The notes under the pieces were generated by a model. The model had not been told where the DNA came from and did no database searches. It was given only the letters and a program-made list of their open reading frames with translations. Positions 32,858 to 43,416 of a stretch of DNA of 64,000 nt are shown here, in pieces (positions within the stretch are counted from its first letter, which is position 1; the number at the start of each line of letters is the position of its first letter). The position numbers and the translations under genes are program-made. The stretch spans positions 6,634,001-6,698,000 of the forward strand of contig JAULSN010000002.1 of NCBI GenBank assembly GCA_033439765.1. The letters are read 5' to 3'. The stretch comes from Lasiosphaeria ovina. Taxonomy: Eukaryota > Ascomycota > Sordariomycetes > Sordariales > Lasiosphaeriaceae.

Positions 32858-35186
32858 CTAATTACTATCTATAGAGCCTTGCAAGTCCGAGTAATTGTAG
32901 TTGGCTTTGCTCCGTAACCATGCCTTTCGGGTCTTTGATGGTATCCGCACGCCAGCCTGTTGCAGGGACTGCACCCAGATGTCCAAGACTTCCCACTCCT
33001 CACACCATTCTAGCATAGTATCCTCTGTGGAGTCAACATGGCTGCACAGTGCCTCCACCATAGCGCACACCTCCTTGACAACTGACCTGCGGACTAGTGA
33101 TGCCTGATCCCCGGCCAAGTGAACTCCTTTCATGGGACTGGCGTAAAGCAACGAAAGTTGTACGGCTTGTTTGGTGTACCCGACGACTTTTCCAGCCAGT
33201 CCTGGGTTGTCTCTGCTGGCGGTTTCATCGGCGAGGGACTCTTTGATGTTGGATGAGAGATATCGAACAATCCTCAGCCGCCGTGGGAAGAATTTGTCGA
33301 AATCGTAATAGATGTCGTCTTTAAGCGGAACCCATTTTTCAAGACGTTCTGCATCCTCCTCATCTATGTGCCTGATCAAATACGGCAATGCAAGGGCATT
33401 TGCGATGCCAGCTCCGTCGTCCGCGCATATAGTCCAATCCAGCCCCTCCAGCAGCCTCTCAAAGATGTAGTCATACTCCCAACTTGGCTTATGGGAATAT
33501 TCCCTGAGAAGCCATCCAATCATGTCTTCTGCGGGCTGGTGGAAAGGGTTGTCTTTAGACGCAGACAACGAAGAGCTAAGAAGAACATACATTTCTTCCG
33601 GGAAATAACCATGAAAGGCAAACGGTGTGGTCCATAGTAGAAAGCTAACAGCAGATCTTTTACGGGTTTGATATTAGACGACCTTTGTATAAATAAACTT
33701 GAGGCGAGAGGTAATTTGAATTGCTCACATTCCACGGGATGACCTCTGGGCAGGGTCAACTCCCAGAGCCAATATCGTGTCAAAGAGTCTTCGAAGGCCG
33801 TAGAAATTTTGCTCTGCCAACCTTCGCTCCTGGGAGGAAAGCCTATTCTCTTCTGGTACAGTCGGGTCCTTGTCGCTGGCAAAAACGCTGCCTACGGTGT
33901 GGCATATTTGGGCTGCAATAAGATAAAGTAGGTTTTCGCCAATTTCATTCACAGCCAGGGGAGATACGCGATTTTCACGGATAATCGACTCTATCGTGCT
34001 TATATCCCGGGAGTTGATGGCGGTAATGATTGGCGAGCGGCTCGAGAGAACCTGAAGCGGCCTCAGTGAAACGTTTGGTGCTTCCATGACGGCCATAGAT
34101 CTGAAGTGCTGGATCTTCACCCCACGTCCGAGTCGGAATAGCCAGGGTGACGGAATTATGATGCACTCGGTGAGAACATGCGTGAGCTCATTTCCGATGT
34201 AGATCTCACTGACTGAGACCATTGTCCGTCCAAACCAACTGTGCTGGTCACTCCGCCTGAGGAATCGCTGCCGTCGCTGTGCTGGTCGCCTGATGACTAT
34301 GGAAGGATCGCTCTGTGTGTAATCATTCTCTCCATGTCGATCTTCCAGTCGAGAGTGCAGCCGACTTGACGACTCCTGGATTGACGGGGGATGCGATGTA
34401 TCACAAATTAACCTGGGGCTCATCTGATCGCCGCCATGTCGTTGTGACAATTCCTCAAGAAGCCTGGACGTGACAGATGCGGCCTCACTCCGCAGGGAGC
34501 GCTCTATCATTTGACGAACTGCTAACACTTGGTTGGCATGGTCGTGGGAGAGAGCGTCGAATGCGACCCGTTGGGCTTCCTCCAACCTGTCCACTTTCAC
34601 GGTCATGGCGGACATCATCGTGGAGAGGCGAGTGGCGGTAGCTTCCAGTCTGCTGAGGTGTTCCCTGGATTCCACGCGTTGCATGTACCAGTCCCGTCTG
34701 TTCATTACAACATGTTAGGTCGAAAAGGTGCCTGGTAAGATGCTGAGCGGGCGGTAAATTTTAATGCAAGACTCACGATAGCCCTGCCACAAGAGTGGTA
34801 GTTAGTTCATTCTTGAGCATTTCCAGTCGTGTCTGTAAACTCTGAATTTCGCCATTCTTTAGCATGCTGCGGACTGCGTGCTTGATACTCTTCCATGTCT
34901 TGCATTTCGTGTTTTCTTTCAAATTCTGAAGAATGCCTAGGAGCTGTGAAGATATGGTCTTGCATGAATTGCATATCGAGGCCAGATCCTGACTCGGAAG
35001 CGACTGGTGATCAAGTTGGTCAACTAAGGCTGCAAAGTGAACTGCCACAAGCTCGACATCCACGTTCTGACTCAGGGTTCCGGCTGCCGAGACATAAAGA
35101 TCGGTGGTCTTCGAAATGAGCTTGGCACTGAAATCCAGGATCTGAAATATGGTGCTCGTCAAGCTCAACACTGCTAGAGCTTCCAT
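32858..35186 (-). CDS. STAND-type N-terminal domain / ankyrin-like protein, three exons
   Basis: Model: complement(join(32858..33656, 33729..34697, 34777..35186)), 725 residues. Introns of 72 and 79 nt have GTGAGC and GTGAGT donors with consistent phases. The N-terminus MEALAVLSLTSTIFQILDFSAKLISKTTDLY is characteristic of the SesA/NACHT-N-like helical domain on fungal STAND proteins (residues 1 to about 137). It is followed by a helical linker (HLSRLEATATRLSTMMSAMTV). A folded region (SWFGRTMVSVSEIYIG..., LRPLQVLSSRSPIITAINSRDISTIESII) and an ankyrin-like unit (SPLAVNEIGENLLYLIAAQ, then LRRLFDTILALGVDPAQRSS) follow. The C-terminal 266 residues are helical and unknown. No NTPase motif is present. 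Like the 18.5-kb gene, it joins a STAND sensor/effector-type N-terminus to ankyrin-like repeats without a nucleotide switch. Confidence 0.75.
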
Positions 35187-36390
35187 GGTGGGCCTGTCAA
35201 TGAATTCTGGTAGCCAGCGATGTATTCTATGAAGAGGTCTGATATGCGGTGTGTGTGTGTGTGTAGAGGTAATATATAGAAGAGAGAGGGTCAACGAGAA
35301 TGGGAGGGGGTGCCGCTCTTTTGGCAACGATTTTAAAACCTCAAGGGGAATCATAACCAGGTCCACAAGGGCAACATTACTCAACATGGCGCAGCAACAC
35401 AGCCCCAAGAACGGAAGACTGCAGCTTAAGGAATTTGGTTGGCCGACAAGGCCAGTTGTGATGCCTGAGATAGGCAACACCAATATGTTTCCCTTGGATT
35501 CATGACCCTAACTCATGCCGTACAACAAGCCACGAGATAAAAACAGTAATCGAACTAATTACATGACGAGAAGTGACTCCACGCTCAATACACTCTTTGT
35601 GGCTGTAGGGCGCACGTGCATCTTGGGTTACCGGGATGGCAGGCGCGACGATATGATCAACAGCGCGATACAGGATACCCAGTTACATAATAAGGTCGCC
35701 CCCAATACCTGTGTATTCATAAGCAATATTTCCCTTGGTCTCCCCGGATGGTGGATATGGGGGCGGGTTATTAGAAAGTGGCTGAGGTTAACTAGATTCT
35801 GGGAACAAAGAAGCGAATCAAGACTGGATTCAAGCCCCAGAAAAAACCTGATATTTTGATGAAGACTGGTTTTAGAGCCTAAAAAAAACAGTAATATATA
35901 TCAGGACCGGTCAACCTTCAAGCCTTCGCGATCTCTATGAGTGTCGTGAGGTATGAGCGAGGGATTATGAGACCGATTCCGAGAGAATATAAGACCGATT
36001 AACAACGCGAGGGATTACGAGCGAATATATAAATGAATTAACTTTAATGTGTACGTGGTGATGTGTATGAGCCATTTCACTTTTGTGACAAACCTAACTG
36101 TGGAAGCTCCGCCTCAAGGTAATTCTTATTGAAGTAGGCGAAATATAATATAAATAAATTAAAAGGAGAACTGCCGAGCATTCAGGAAGTGATATGAACC
36201 GCCCCTGGGCCATCAGACGAAACGTTGAGTAGGTACTTGGTCTAATACTTCAATAGCACACAGAGGTGTACTACCGGACAGCTTAATCCACCAGAGATGC
36301 CAAAGAGAATACTTGGACGTAAGACGGAGGCCCCTTAACTAGATCTCATCATTCATGTATCTAGGTCATCTATCTACGAGAACCACCAGA
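35187..36390. other. Gene-free stretch with a repeat copy
   Basis: Promoter side of the minus-strand STAND-like gene, with a short TG microsatellite at about 35250-35266. Repeat family A copy 3 (reverse) lies at 35930-36330. No supportable gene. Confidence 0.45.
35930..36330 (-). repeat. Dispersed repeat family A, copy 3 (reverse orientation)
   Basis: The reverse complement reads CTCTGTGTGCTATTGAAGTA, then CTCAACGTTTCGTCTGATGG, GGCGGTTCATATCACTTCCT and GAATGCTCGGCA, as in copies 1 and 2. Its far part has TAATCCCTCGC-type text. The segment near 36035-36150 also resembles 47100-47220. Confidence 0.6.
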
Positions 36391-39300
36391 TCAAGTCCAA
36401 TGGACCGACTTCCTCCTAGAAGGATCTAAGTCCTTATCACCCAAGCCATTGCCCGTCTTCGAGGAGGCGACCAACACACTCGGAAGCTTGGCAACGACCA
36501 GCGGCACAGTGTTTGGGACACGCATCCGGTCATCGAGCCGCCACTGCCACCTGGCCTGCTCGACAATATCTCCGCCCTTGCCCAGCCGCGCCCGCCAGCC
36601 CTCGACCCATTGCCACGCGAGGCGGAAATCTCCTTTCACGCCGGTTTTCTGACCTCTCATGCCTTCAGCGAGGTCAATTTTGCCACGGCGAGCTGCATCT
36701 ATATCATTAACCCTGATCCTGTCCCTAGATGTTGAGTGGGAATCCGAGTCGGAATCATGATCCACCGACACCTCGCTCTTCCAGACCGACAGGACACTAG
36801 GCCGGTGTTCTTGACTCCCGTCCTGCTCATCTCGGTCCACCTCAGCTCCAACACCGTCACTACTACTATGAACCACCGTATCCCCGTCGACATCGTCATC
36901 GCCACTGGCAGCACCAGCCCCCGCTTCGCCCGAGCGTGGTCAATTCGCCGCCGAGCCTCTGCCGTCGCTCAGCAGTCCGCTGCGCTCATTCACGTCGTCG
37001 CGATCTTCTTCCGCGTCGTAGCTATTGTTGCGAGCATAGCCGTCAGGCAGCAGCCTCCGTTTGGGACTGGAACTGGTCCAGGCGCTGTCGGCTCTGCTGC
37101 GGCCGGACCCAGCGTAGAACAGCAGCCCGCCGCTGACGCTCCGCGACCGCGCCGGGCTGCCCCTGCTGCCTGGCGACCAGCCTGAGCCACCCGCACCGAC
37201 GCCGCTGAGATACGGCGGCGTCTCTGCGCGCCGGCTTTCAACGTTGCCTGGCGCTGGCGCTGCCGGGACGGTGGCCTGTGGCTGCTGCTCAAACACGCTG
37301 CGCATTTTCTGGAAGAGCGTGTTGGGCGAGCTGATCGCCCGGTTGCTGCGGCCATGGCCATGGTCGTCGCCTTCTTGCACGTCCTCTGGTGGCACATCCT
37401 GCACATCCCCTGGGAGTTCGCTCTGTTCCCAGTGGGCTGCGTTCTGGAGCGTGCTGGTCTTGGTGCTGCTGTCGGTTTGGAACGGGTCGTACAAGTCCGT
37501 CAGCTGTGAGTCGTTGCGCGGGCGGCCCGTGGCGTCGCCGCCCATGCCGCTGAACATGTGGCTGTTTGGGTTGGAGGACCAGCTGGTGCGGATGGCGGGT
37601 TCCTGGGCGTTGCCAGGGAGTGCTGGGTGCATTATGGGCGACGGGGGCGAGGATGACAGTGTGCTCTGGCTCCGCATCGACTGAGGAGTTGATCCGGTTC
37701 TGGCGCGCCACGGGATGTTTGTCACGTCTCTGGGTGCGAAGTTCTCTAGCTCAGGCACGTGGGATGCGGCATCATTTTCTTGTTGCCGGACTGGAGTTTG
37801 CGGTCTCAGAGGATTGTGTCTGCTGGCGGCAAGGCCTTTGTTCTCTGACCAAGGGGCTTCCTGGTGTGGCGGCTCGGGCGGGCTCATTCTCTCAGGTGTG
37901 GCTGGCGTATCTGTCGGTTGAGTCTCCGTGTTGCGGCCCATCTCCGGCTCCAGACTCTCATCCATGTCATTTTCAACCTCATCTGCCCAATAGTTCTGGA
38001 CAAGGCTGTTGTTCGACAGCATGGCCATTCCCTCGAGCGATAGAGCACTTGTTTCGGATACTTCGCCCTCATGTGTCTCCTCATCGAGAGGTTGCGTCAC
38101 GGCTTGCAAGCCCAGAGGCTGTGCTTCTTCAATGGAACTGTTGTAATCACCACCATCCTCCTCCGAAGCGGAGCCACTCTCAGTGCCAGCGAACTGGTCG
38201 CTCTGGTCGTCAGAGTCAAAAAGGTCGTCATGGCCGTGGACTGTTGTCGTAGGTTCTTCCTCGAGGCCATACGGACTGGACGCGCCATCACGATGTTCAT
38301 AATTCTCATCGTCTTCAGCGTAGCCACCATCCTCGGCGCGGCTTAAGTCATCAGCCAGGCTCCTATGATGTGCGATTGACTCATGGGAATCAAAATCTGC
38401 CGATGCGAGAGGCGTGACAAAGACCTGTGATTCCGTATCTGCGTTGCTGTCCGCGGGAGTTAAATGTTCCGAAAACAGATCCGTCGTTTCGGTAACATCC
38501 GCGGAATCCATATCAGCTACCTGGTGTGATACAACGCCGGCAATTAATTGGTTAGTACCCTCATGGTCTGACTCGTTGGTGTCCGAATCGTCGTCATCAA
38601 AAGCCCCCGCTCTTGGCCTCCCGACCTCTAAACTATCGGAGACTGTGGAGTACAAGTCTTCTGCAAACTTGTCGCTTGTAGTGTTTGAGAGGCCGTGCTC
38701 AGGTTCAGGCTCGCTTTTCGTAAGACTGAACCCGTACGCAGTCGGCCCTGGCTCTTCGAGCTCAGGAGTGAACAAGTCTTTCTCGCCTCCGAAATCGTCC
38801 GCTTCTGTCAGCGGGTCTGGCTCCAAAGAATGATACGGGTCAGAAACGTGAGAACTGATCGGTTCTTCTCCAGTGTCCGACACAGCCCCGCTGGGCTCAT
38901 TTATGGCGGTTTCCATGCCGTCCAACGGTGACCGATCTGCTTCTCTGCCAGCCAAAGAGGCCGTAATCTCACTGACAACTGACAGAGGCTGGTCATGATA
39001 TGACGGCTCGTCGTTGTCTAGAGAGTGCGGTTTCCCATGCAAAGAGAATATGCCCTCGTCTGTAAGGAGATTTTGTTGTTCTAGGCTGTCAGACGGCAGC
39101 GCATTTTGGTCGTGTTCAAAATCCGTAGCCCCACGGAAACTGGAACTGGGAACTGAGGTTTCGAAGTGCTGTGCAAGAGACTTTGGTTCGACCTCGGGTT
39201 CCATATCGGCATCATCATGATTGGCGGCGGTTTTAATGGGCTCAGACAAAGGCATATCGTCTCTCTGCATCGATGTGTCCAACCCGGCTCCGTCAGAGCT

Positions 39301-40450
39301 CTCAGCCAATATTAGCTCGGCTTCGGTTTCGAACCCGGGAACTTCTTCTAGCTCGGACGAAGGTTCATCCTGAAACGCCGTAGGTTTCTGGGCCCCCCAC
39401 CAAGCCTCTTTGATGTTTCCATGTGAGATCTCATTTGGTTGCCCATTGATCTCTCCTGTGGGAAGCTCAGTCTTCTCGCTTGAAGACTCGCCATAAGAAT
39501 CAGACTCCCCTGCCTCTGAAATGAACTGCTTTGGTCCTTGCAGAGAAGTCTCTTCTGCACCAAAACCAGAAGACGTTGCCGAGATGTCGTGCTGGGTTTC
39601 AACATCGGTTGTCTCGTTCAAAGAGTCGAAGCCGGCGTCGTAGGAATCTTCGGTTGGGAAAATTCCTGCGCCATCCGTAGCAGGCTTTGGCACGAAGTCG
39701 ACCTCGTGGCTGTCGTCGTTCTCACGAGCCTTGACACTCGAGTTACTTGCTGGTTCTTCTGCGACTTTGAAAAGCTCCGGTGGCTTACTTTCTGCGGCAA
39801 CAACCAGTGGCATTCTGGCGGTCCGCATGCCTCCCCTTCTCGCCCTCGTGGGAGGGGCGGGTATCGCCGTCTGAAGCTGCTCGTCGATGAGGCGATTGAG
39901 TTCCTGGGAGTTTGCCATTGTCAGCGGGATATCCCAAAACATGAAGCAGTACATCGCGTTGGGATCAGTAGATGGCAGGCCTGAAGGGAGATATTACTCG
40001 TCTCTTTTCCTCCAGCGCAGCCAGCGTCTTCCTTCCTTCCTCGACCATGCGCTGCGCCTCTGCTTCCACCTGGTCGATCAAGTCGTCCGCCTCATCTTCG
40101 ACGTCCTTTGTCTCGTCTTTGAGCTTCAACTCGCGCTCTGCATCTTCGTTTTGGTCTCTCGCGGCGAGCTCCTCGTCCTCGAGCCTGCGCCTTCTCTCGC
40201 GCTCCTCATCTTCCTGTCTCCGTCGCTCGGCAATCTGGTCGCGCTCTGCTTTGCGCTTCTGGCCCAGCAGGTCTGATTCGGCCGAGAAGCCGACATGCAA
40301 AGCCTGAATGGCGCCATCACGGTCTTGCTCCAGCTGGTCGAGCTTGGCGTCGTGGTGGGCTGTGTCCAGGGATGCGACGGTGCTGTGGATCGTCGACAGC
40401 GTGTCCTGCATCTGCGCCACGAGAAGCGAGACGTCCATTTTGGCGGCCAT
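36391..40450 (-). CDS. Large acidic coiled-coil protein; TGA followed by 182 further open codons
   Basis: Model: complement(join(36940..39903, 39998..40450)), 1138 residues to TGA 36940-36942. The 94-nt intron (39904-39997) has donor GTAATA, a GCTGAC branch-like site and acceptor CCCAG. Removing it joins coiled-coil AALEEKRR to ELNRLIDEQLQ in phase. The N-terminus (MAAKMDVSLLVAQMQDTLST) is a long charged coiled coil (about residues 60-165, rich in RRRQEDEERERRRR text). The next 800 residues are acidic and disordered, with Ser/Asp/Glu motifs and a Ser/Arg-rich end (SRSVSGGLLFYAGSGRSRAD). After the TGA the same frame stays open to 36391, giving 182 codons of protein-like text (PRSGEAGAGAASGDDDVDGD, GDFRLAWQWVEGWRARLGKG, ARWQWRLDDRMRVPNT). 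This tail looks more conserved than the acidic middle. The stop could be a CGA-to-TGA mutation, a sequence error or readthrough. Family and function are not recognised. Confidence 0.65.
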
Positions 40451-41610
40451 GGTCTTGGGTGTGGCCCGGCTTCTGTGGGCTGCGAGATTAGTAGAGCGGG
40501 GGACGATAGAGTCAGTGGTGGTAAAGAAGGCCGCCAACGGCAGGGACCCGCAGACACCGCGGGGTTCCGGACGCGGGGACGCGGGAATTTTGAGGTTGGT
40601 CTCTGTAGAAACGCAATTGGAGGAGAAAAAAGTTGTTCGGGCTAGCGTGCGCTGCAATCAATAGAAAGCGCTGTTAAGCTCGAGACTCGGGGCTTTAGCG
40701 GCTCGAATGGTGGCTGCGAGAAGCGAAGAAGGGCAGAGAGCGGCGCGGAAGGTGCGGGCGAGAAGGAACCTGAGCAGGAAAGCAGGCGGGTAATAGCAGC
40801 CCATGGGCGCAAGACGAAATGCGAGAAAACGAAACGGACGCCCAATTGACAGTTCAGGTTGCCGTCTGGTTAGAGTTCGTCGTAAAAGTCCGGCTCGGCT
40901 GCGTCTCCGGTTCATGCACTCCGGGGTGCCAGACAATGATGTGCGCTAACATTCGGCGCCGGCTTTGATGCGAGATGGTACCTGCAGGCAGGCTGCCAGA
41001 TCTCGCATGATGCAGGGCGCTGGGTACCCAAGCTGCCACGGTCAGTCGTCCCATCATTCTGGGCCAGAAATTCAAGATTAAAAGAACATTATTTATTTAA
41101 CATTCTTCTAAACGTGCATCTTATCTAAAGTCCATCCCTCCATGATCACATCGCTGTTACGCCGAAATTCTCGACTGTCGTCCATAGTACATCATCAGAC
41201 ACAAGCGGGGCGCCTGAAAAGCCCCGCCCACGAGAATCGGCCTCTTTAGCCAATTGAGTCCCAATAATACGACCAAGCACGAAAGAAGAAAAAAATCACA
41301 AAGGCATTGCTCTACCAGAAGCAGATAGATCCGGAAATCGCGGCATAAGATCCCCGATAGAGCGCGAGTGATGGGCGCGCGCTGGGGGGTTTCAGGCAAG
41401 GCGCGCTCAAACACAGTGGTGGACGAGAGCGCTGTGGTGCACAGGTGTAAAAACCGTAGGTGCTAGCGGCCGCTGTAGTTGAAGTGGGGGCGGGGCACTC
41501 ACTCACTCACGCGGCCTAGGTAAGTTAGGTAGGTAAGCCGACGCTTCCCGCGGGTACCCGGCCGCGCGCCTTATAGGGCAGCGGTCCGGACCCTAAATTT
41601 GCACCCAAAT
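40451..41610. other. Intergenic region
   Basis: Upstream side of the minus-strand coiled-coil gene. Open frames here lack motifs. No structured element is seen before the tRNA. Confidence 0.5.
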
Positions 41611-41712
41611 ATCCGCGTGACGCAGCGGTTTAGCGTGTTGCTCTTATACATGTAATCCTCTGTTGGGCTACTAGATATGCAAAAGTCGTGAGTTCGATCC
41701 TCACCGCGGATA
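41611..41712 (+). tRNA. tRNA-Ile(UAU) with a 28-nt intron
   Basis: The acceptor stem ATCCGCG (41611-41617) pairs perfectly with CGCGGAT (41705-41711), with A as discriminator. U8 and G9 are present. The D stem is ACGC/GCGT with a GG in the loop. The anticodon loop starts C-T-TAT-A (41643-41648), so the anticodon TAT (41645-41647) is read as UAU, isoleucine. An intron of 28 nt follows position 37 (41649-41676). The T arm is GTGAG/CTCAC around TTCGATC and acts as the B box. The mature length is 74 nt. The last anticodon-stem pair (31:39) is a T-T mismatch, which is odd. tRNA-Ile(UAU) genes with introns at this site are known in yeast. The only other reading I considered (Lys CTT) needs a worse stem. 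Confidence 0.85.
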
Positions 41713-41714
41713 CA

Positions 41715-41720
41715 TTTTTT
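41715..41720 (+). terminator. RNA polymerase III terminator
   Basis: A run of six T two bases after the discriminator base of the tRNA, the standard Pol III stop signal. Confidence 0.75.
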
Positions 41721-42357
41721 GGCATCTTTTGCCGGCTGCGTGCTGTCTGTGTGGCTGCAATTGTTACCGGTGTTTCTTTTTGCATGTCTTGTTTCTTTTT
41801 CTTAGCGTCAGTGTCAGTGTTCATTTCCCGGCCGGGAAAACAGAGGGGGGAAGTCACTCGCGGAGGTGCAACACCACGAGCCGCCGGGTGTTTACCCTGC
41901 AACCCCTGAACGCAATCACGTGGCACTCGTCACAGAAAACGGCGCATCAAGACATTTCACAAACTCGCACGCAAATGGACACAAAATATTGTAGTAATCT
42001 TTTACTTCTTTGTATTGACGGACGTCTATGTCTAGCCGCCGGCAGAGCCGCATCGGCAATGCCATGGAGATATGTACAGACAGTATTGGCTATGTGACAA
42101 GGTTATACGGGCGCGGCTGCTGCTATGTAATGGGAATAAAGCAGCCGGAAGTGCCGAAATGTTTGTAAAATAAATACTGCGCAGTGCAGAGTAAAAGAAA
42201 AAAAAAATGGCAGAAAGTATTGCTTTGCTCCAGAAGGGAGCGTCGTTGATGGTATATCCCAAAAGATGTGACAGAAGAAGGGTGGGTGGTGAGCCCTGTA
42301 TTTGTCGTGTCCTCCGCTATTTCCCCTGCTTCCGGCCGCGTTGCGTCAAGTGTCGTG
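41721..42357. other. Intergenic region
   Basis: No gene seen. It is the 3' side of the minus-strand membrane-protein gene, with A-rich runs near 42195. Confidence 0.5.
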
Positions 42358-43416
42358 TCATATCCTTGGCGTGTTCGACTTCTCGAGCGTTTGCATGCGC
42401 TTCCGGAACTGGTCCCTGAACTGGTACCGGGAGTAGGTGCCGTATGCGTAGGCGGCAACCCCCAGAAGCGTCCATGCGCCCGTGACGATGAGGCCAATGG
42501 GGAAGATGAGGATCTGCATGCCGGGAACCACGAAGGCAGTTGTGCCGTTCTGCATGTTGGAGACCTCTTGCTCCACTGCAAGTTCGGCCATGCGAAAGGT
42601 GCTCATGAACACCACGGCCGAGAAGATTCCCGTGACAAAGACGGCCTCGTTCGATGACACAGTCGTGCTCACGAGCTGGCCCTGGGTGTTGTTGGCTTTG
42701 AGCGTCACGACGGGCATGACAAGTGCTTGCAGACGAGCGCTAAAACCTCGAGTTAGTGAACAGTCTGCTAGTAGGTCAAGGAAATGAACTTACGTGTCCA
42801 CTGGATTGCTCAGTTGAGTCTTGTCAATTTGGCCAACAAACAGGTACGTTTGAAGGAGTTTGAGTGGTCCGTTTCCCGTAGCCTCCACCGCAGCGCCAGC
42901 CGCAGCTTGTCTTGCCGCCACCACCTTCGTCGATGCTGTCTGTGAAGTCACTGGTGATACCGACGCTCCTTTGTAGGTAAGGCCGACCTGGATCTTCTCG
43001 GGCGGTATCCCCGCAAAGTCTCCAGTCGGTTCGTTAAGTTGATAAAGCCTCAAGTCTGCCTCGAAAGTCCCTGTGACGTTGTTGAGGGCCGGCAGGTTGT
43101 AGCAAATGACTGCCCCCGACGGGTTCGACGCCAGCTTGAGGTCCTTCAGTGCGGCATTGCATGCCCTGTTCGCTTGGTCGTCCCAAGCCGTCATGTTGAT
43201 GGTCCCATCCGGCGAGAAGACCGTGTTGCTGTCCACCGTTGGTGTTTGCCTCTCGTCCAAGAACCCGCGTGACACGAGAGTCAGTTTCGCGATTTCCTGT
43301 AACCTCCGCACCACCGACGGGTTGCCGCGCGTCATTCCCTCGGCAACGAGAGATCCTATTCCTGCTTGGGCCCCCGACGCCAGGAGTGAGGCCACAAGCG
43401 CTGTTTGCCAGATCAT
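42358..43416 (-). CDS. Secretory-pathway membrane protein with two C-terminal TM helices, two exons
   Basis: Model: complement(join(42358..42739, 42794..43416)), 334 residues. The 54-nt intron has donor GTAAGT, a CTAAC branch-like site and acceptor TTTTAG in phase 2. ATG 43416 begins a good signal peptide (MIWQTALVASLLASGAQA). A luminal or extracellular domain follows with N-glycosylation sequons (NMT, NVT) and the text GAVICYNLPALNNVTGTFEADLRLYQ. A Thr/Ala linker leads to the exon-2 part (VVTLKANNTQGQLV). Two hydrophobic helices end the protein (EAVFVTGIFSAVVFMSTF and ILIFPIGLIVTGAWTLLGVA), followed by a basic Tyr/Arg tail. I recognise this only as a conserved-looking fungal secreted or anchored protein, not a named family. 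Confidence 0.75.
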
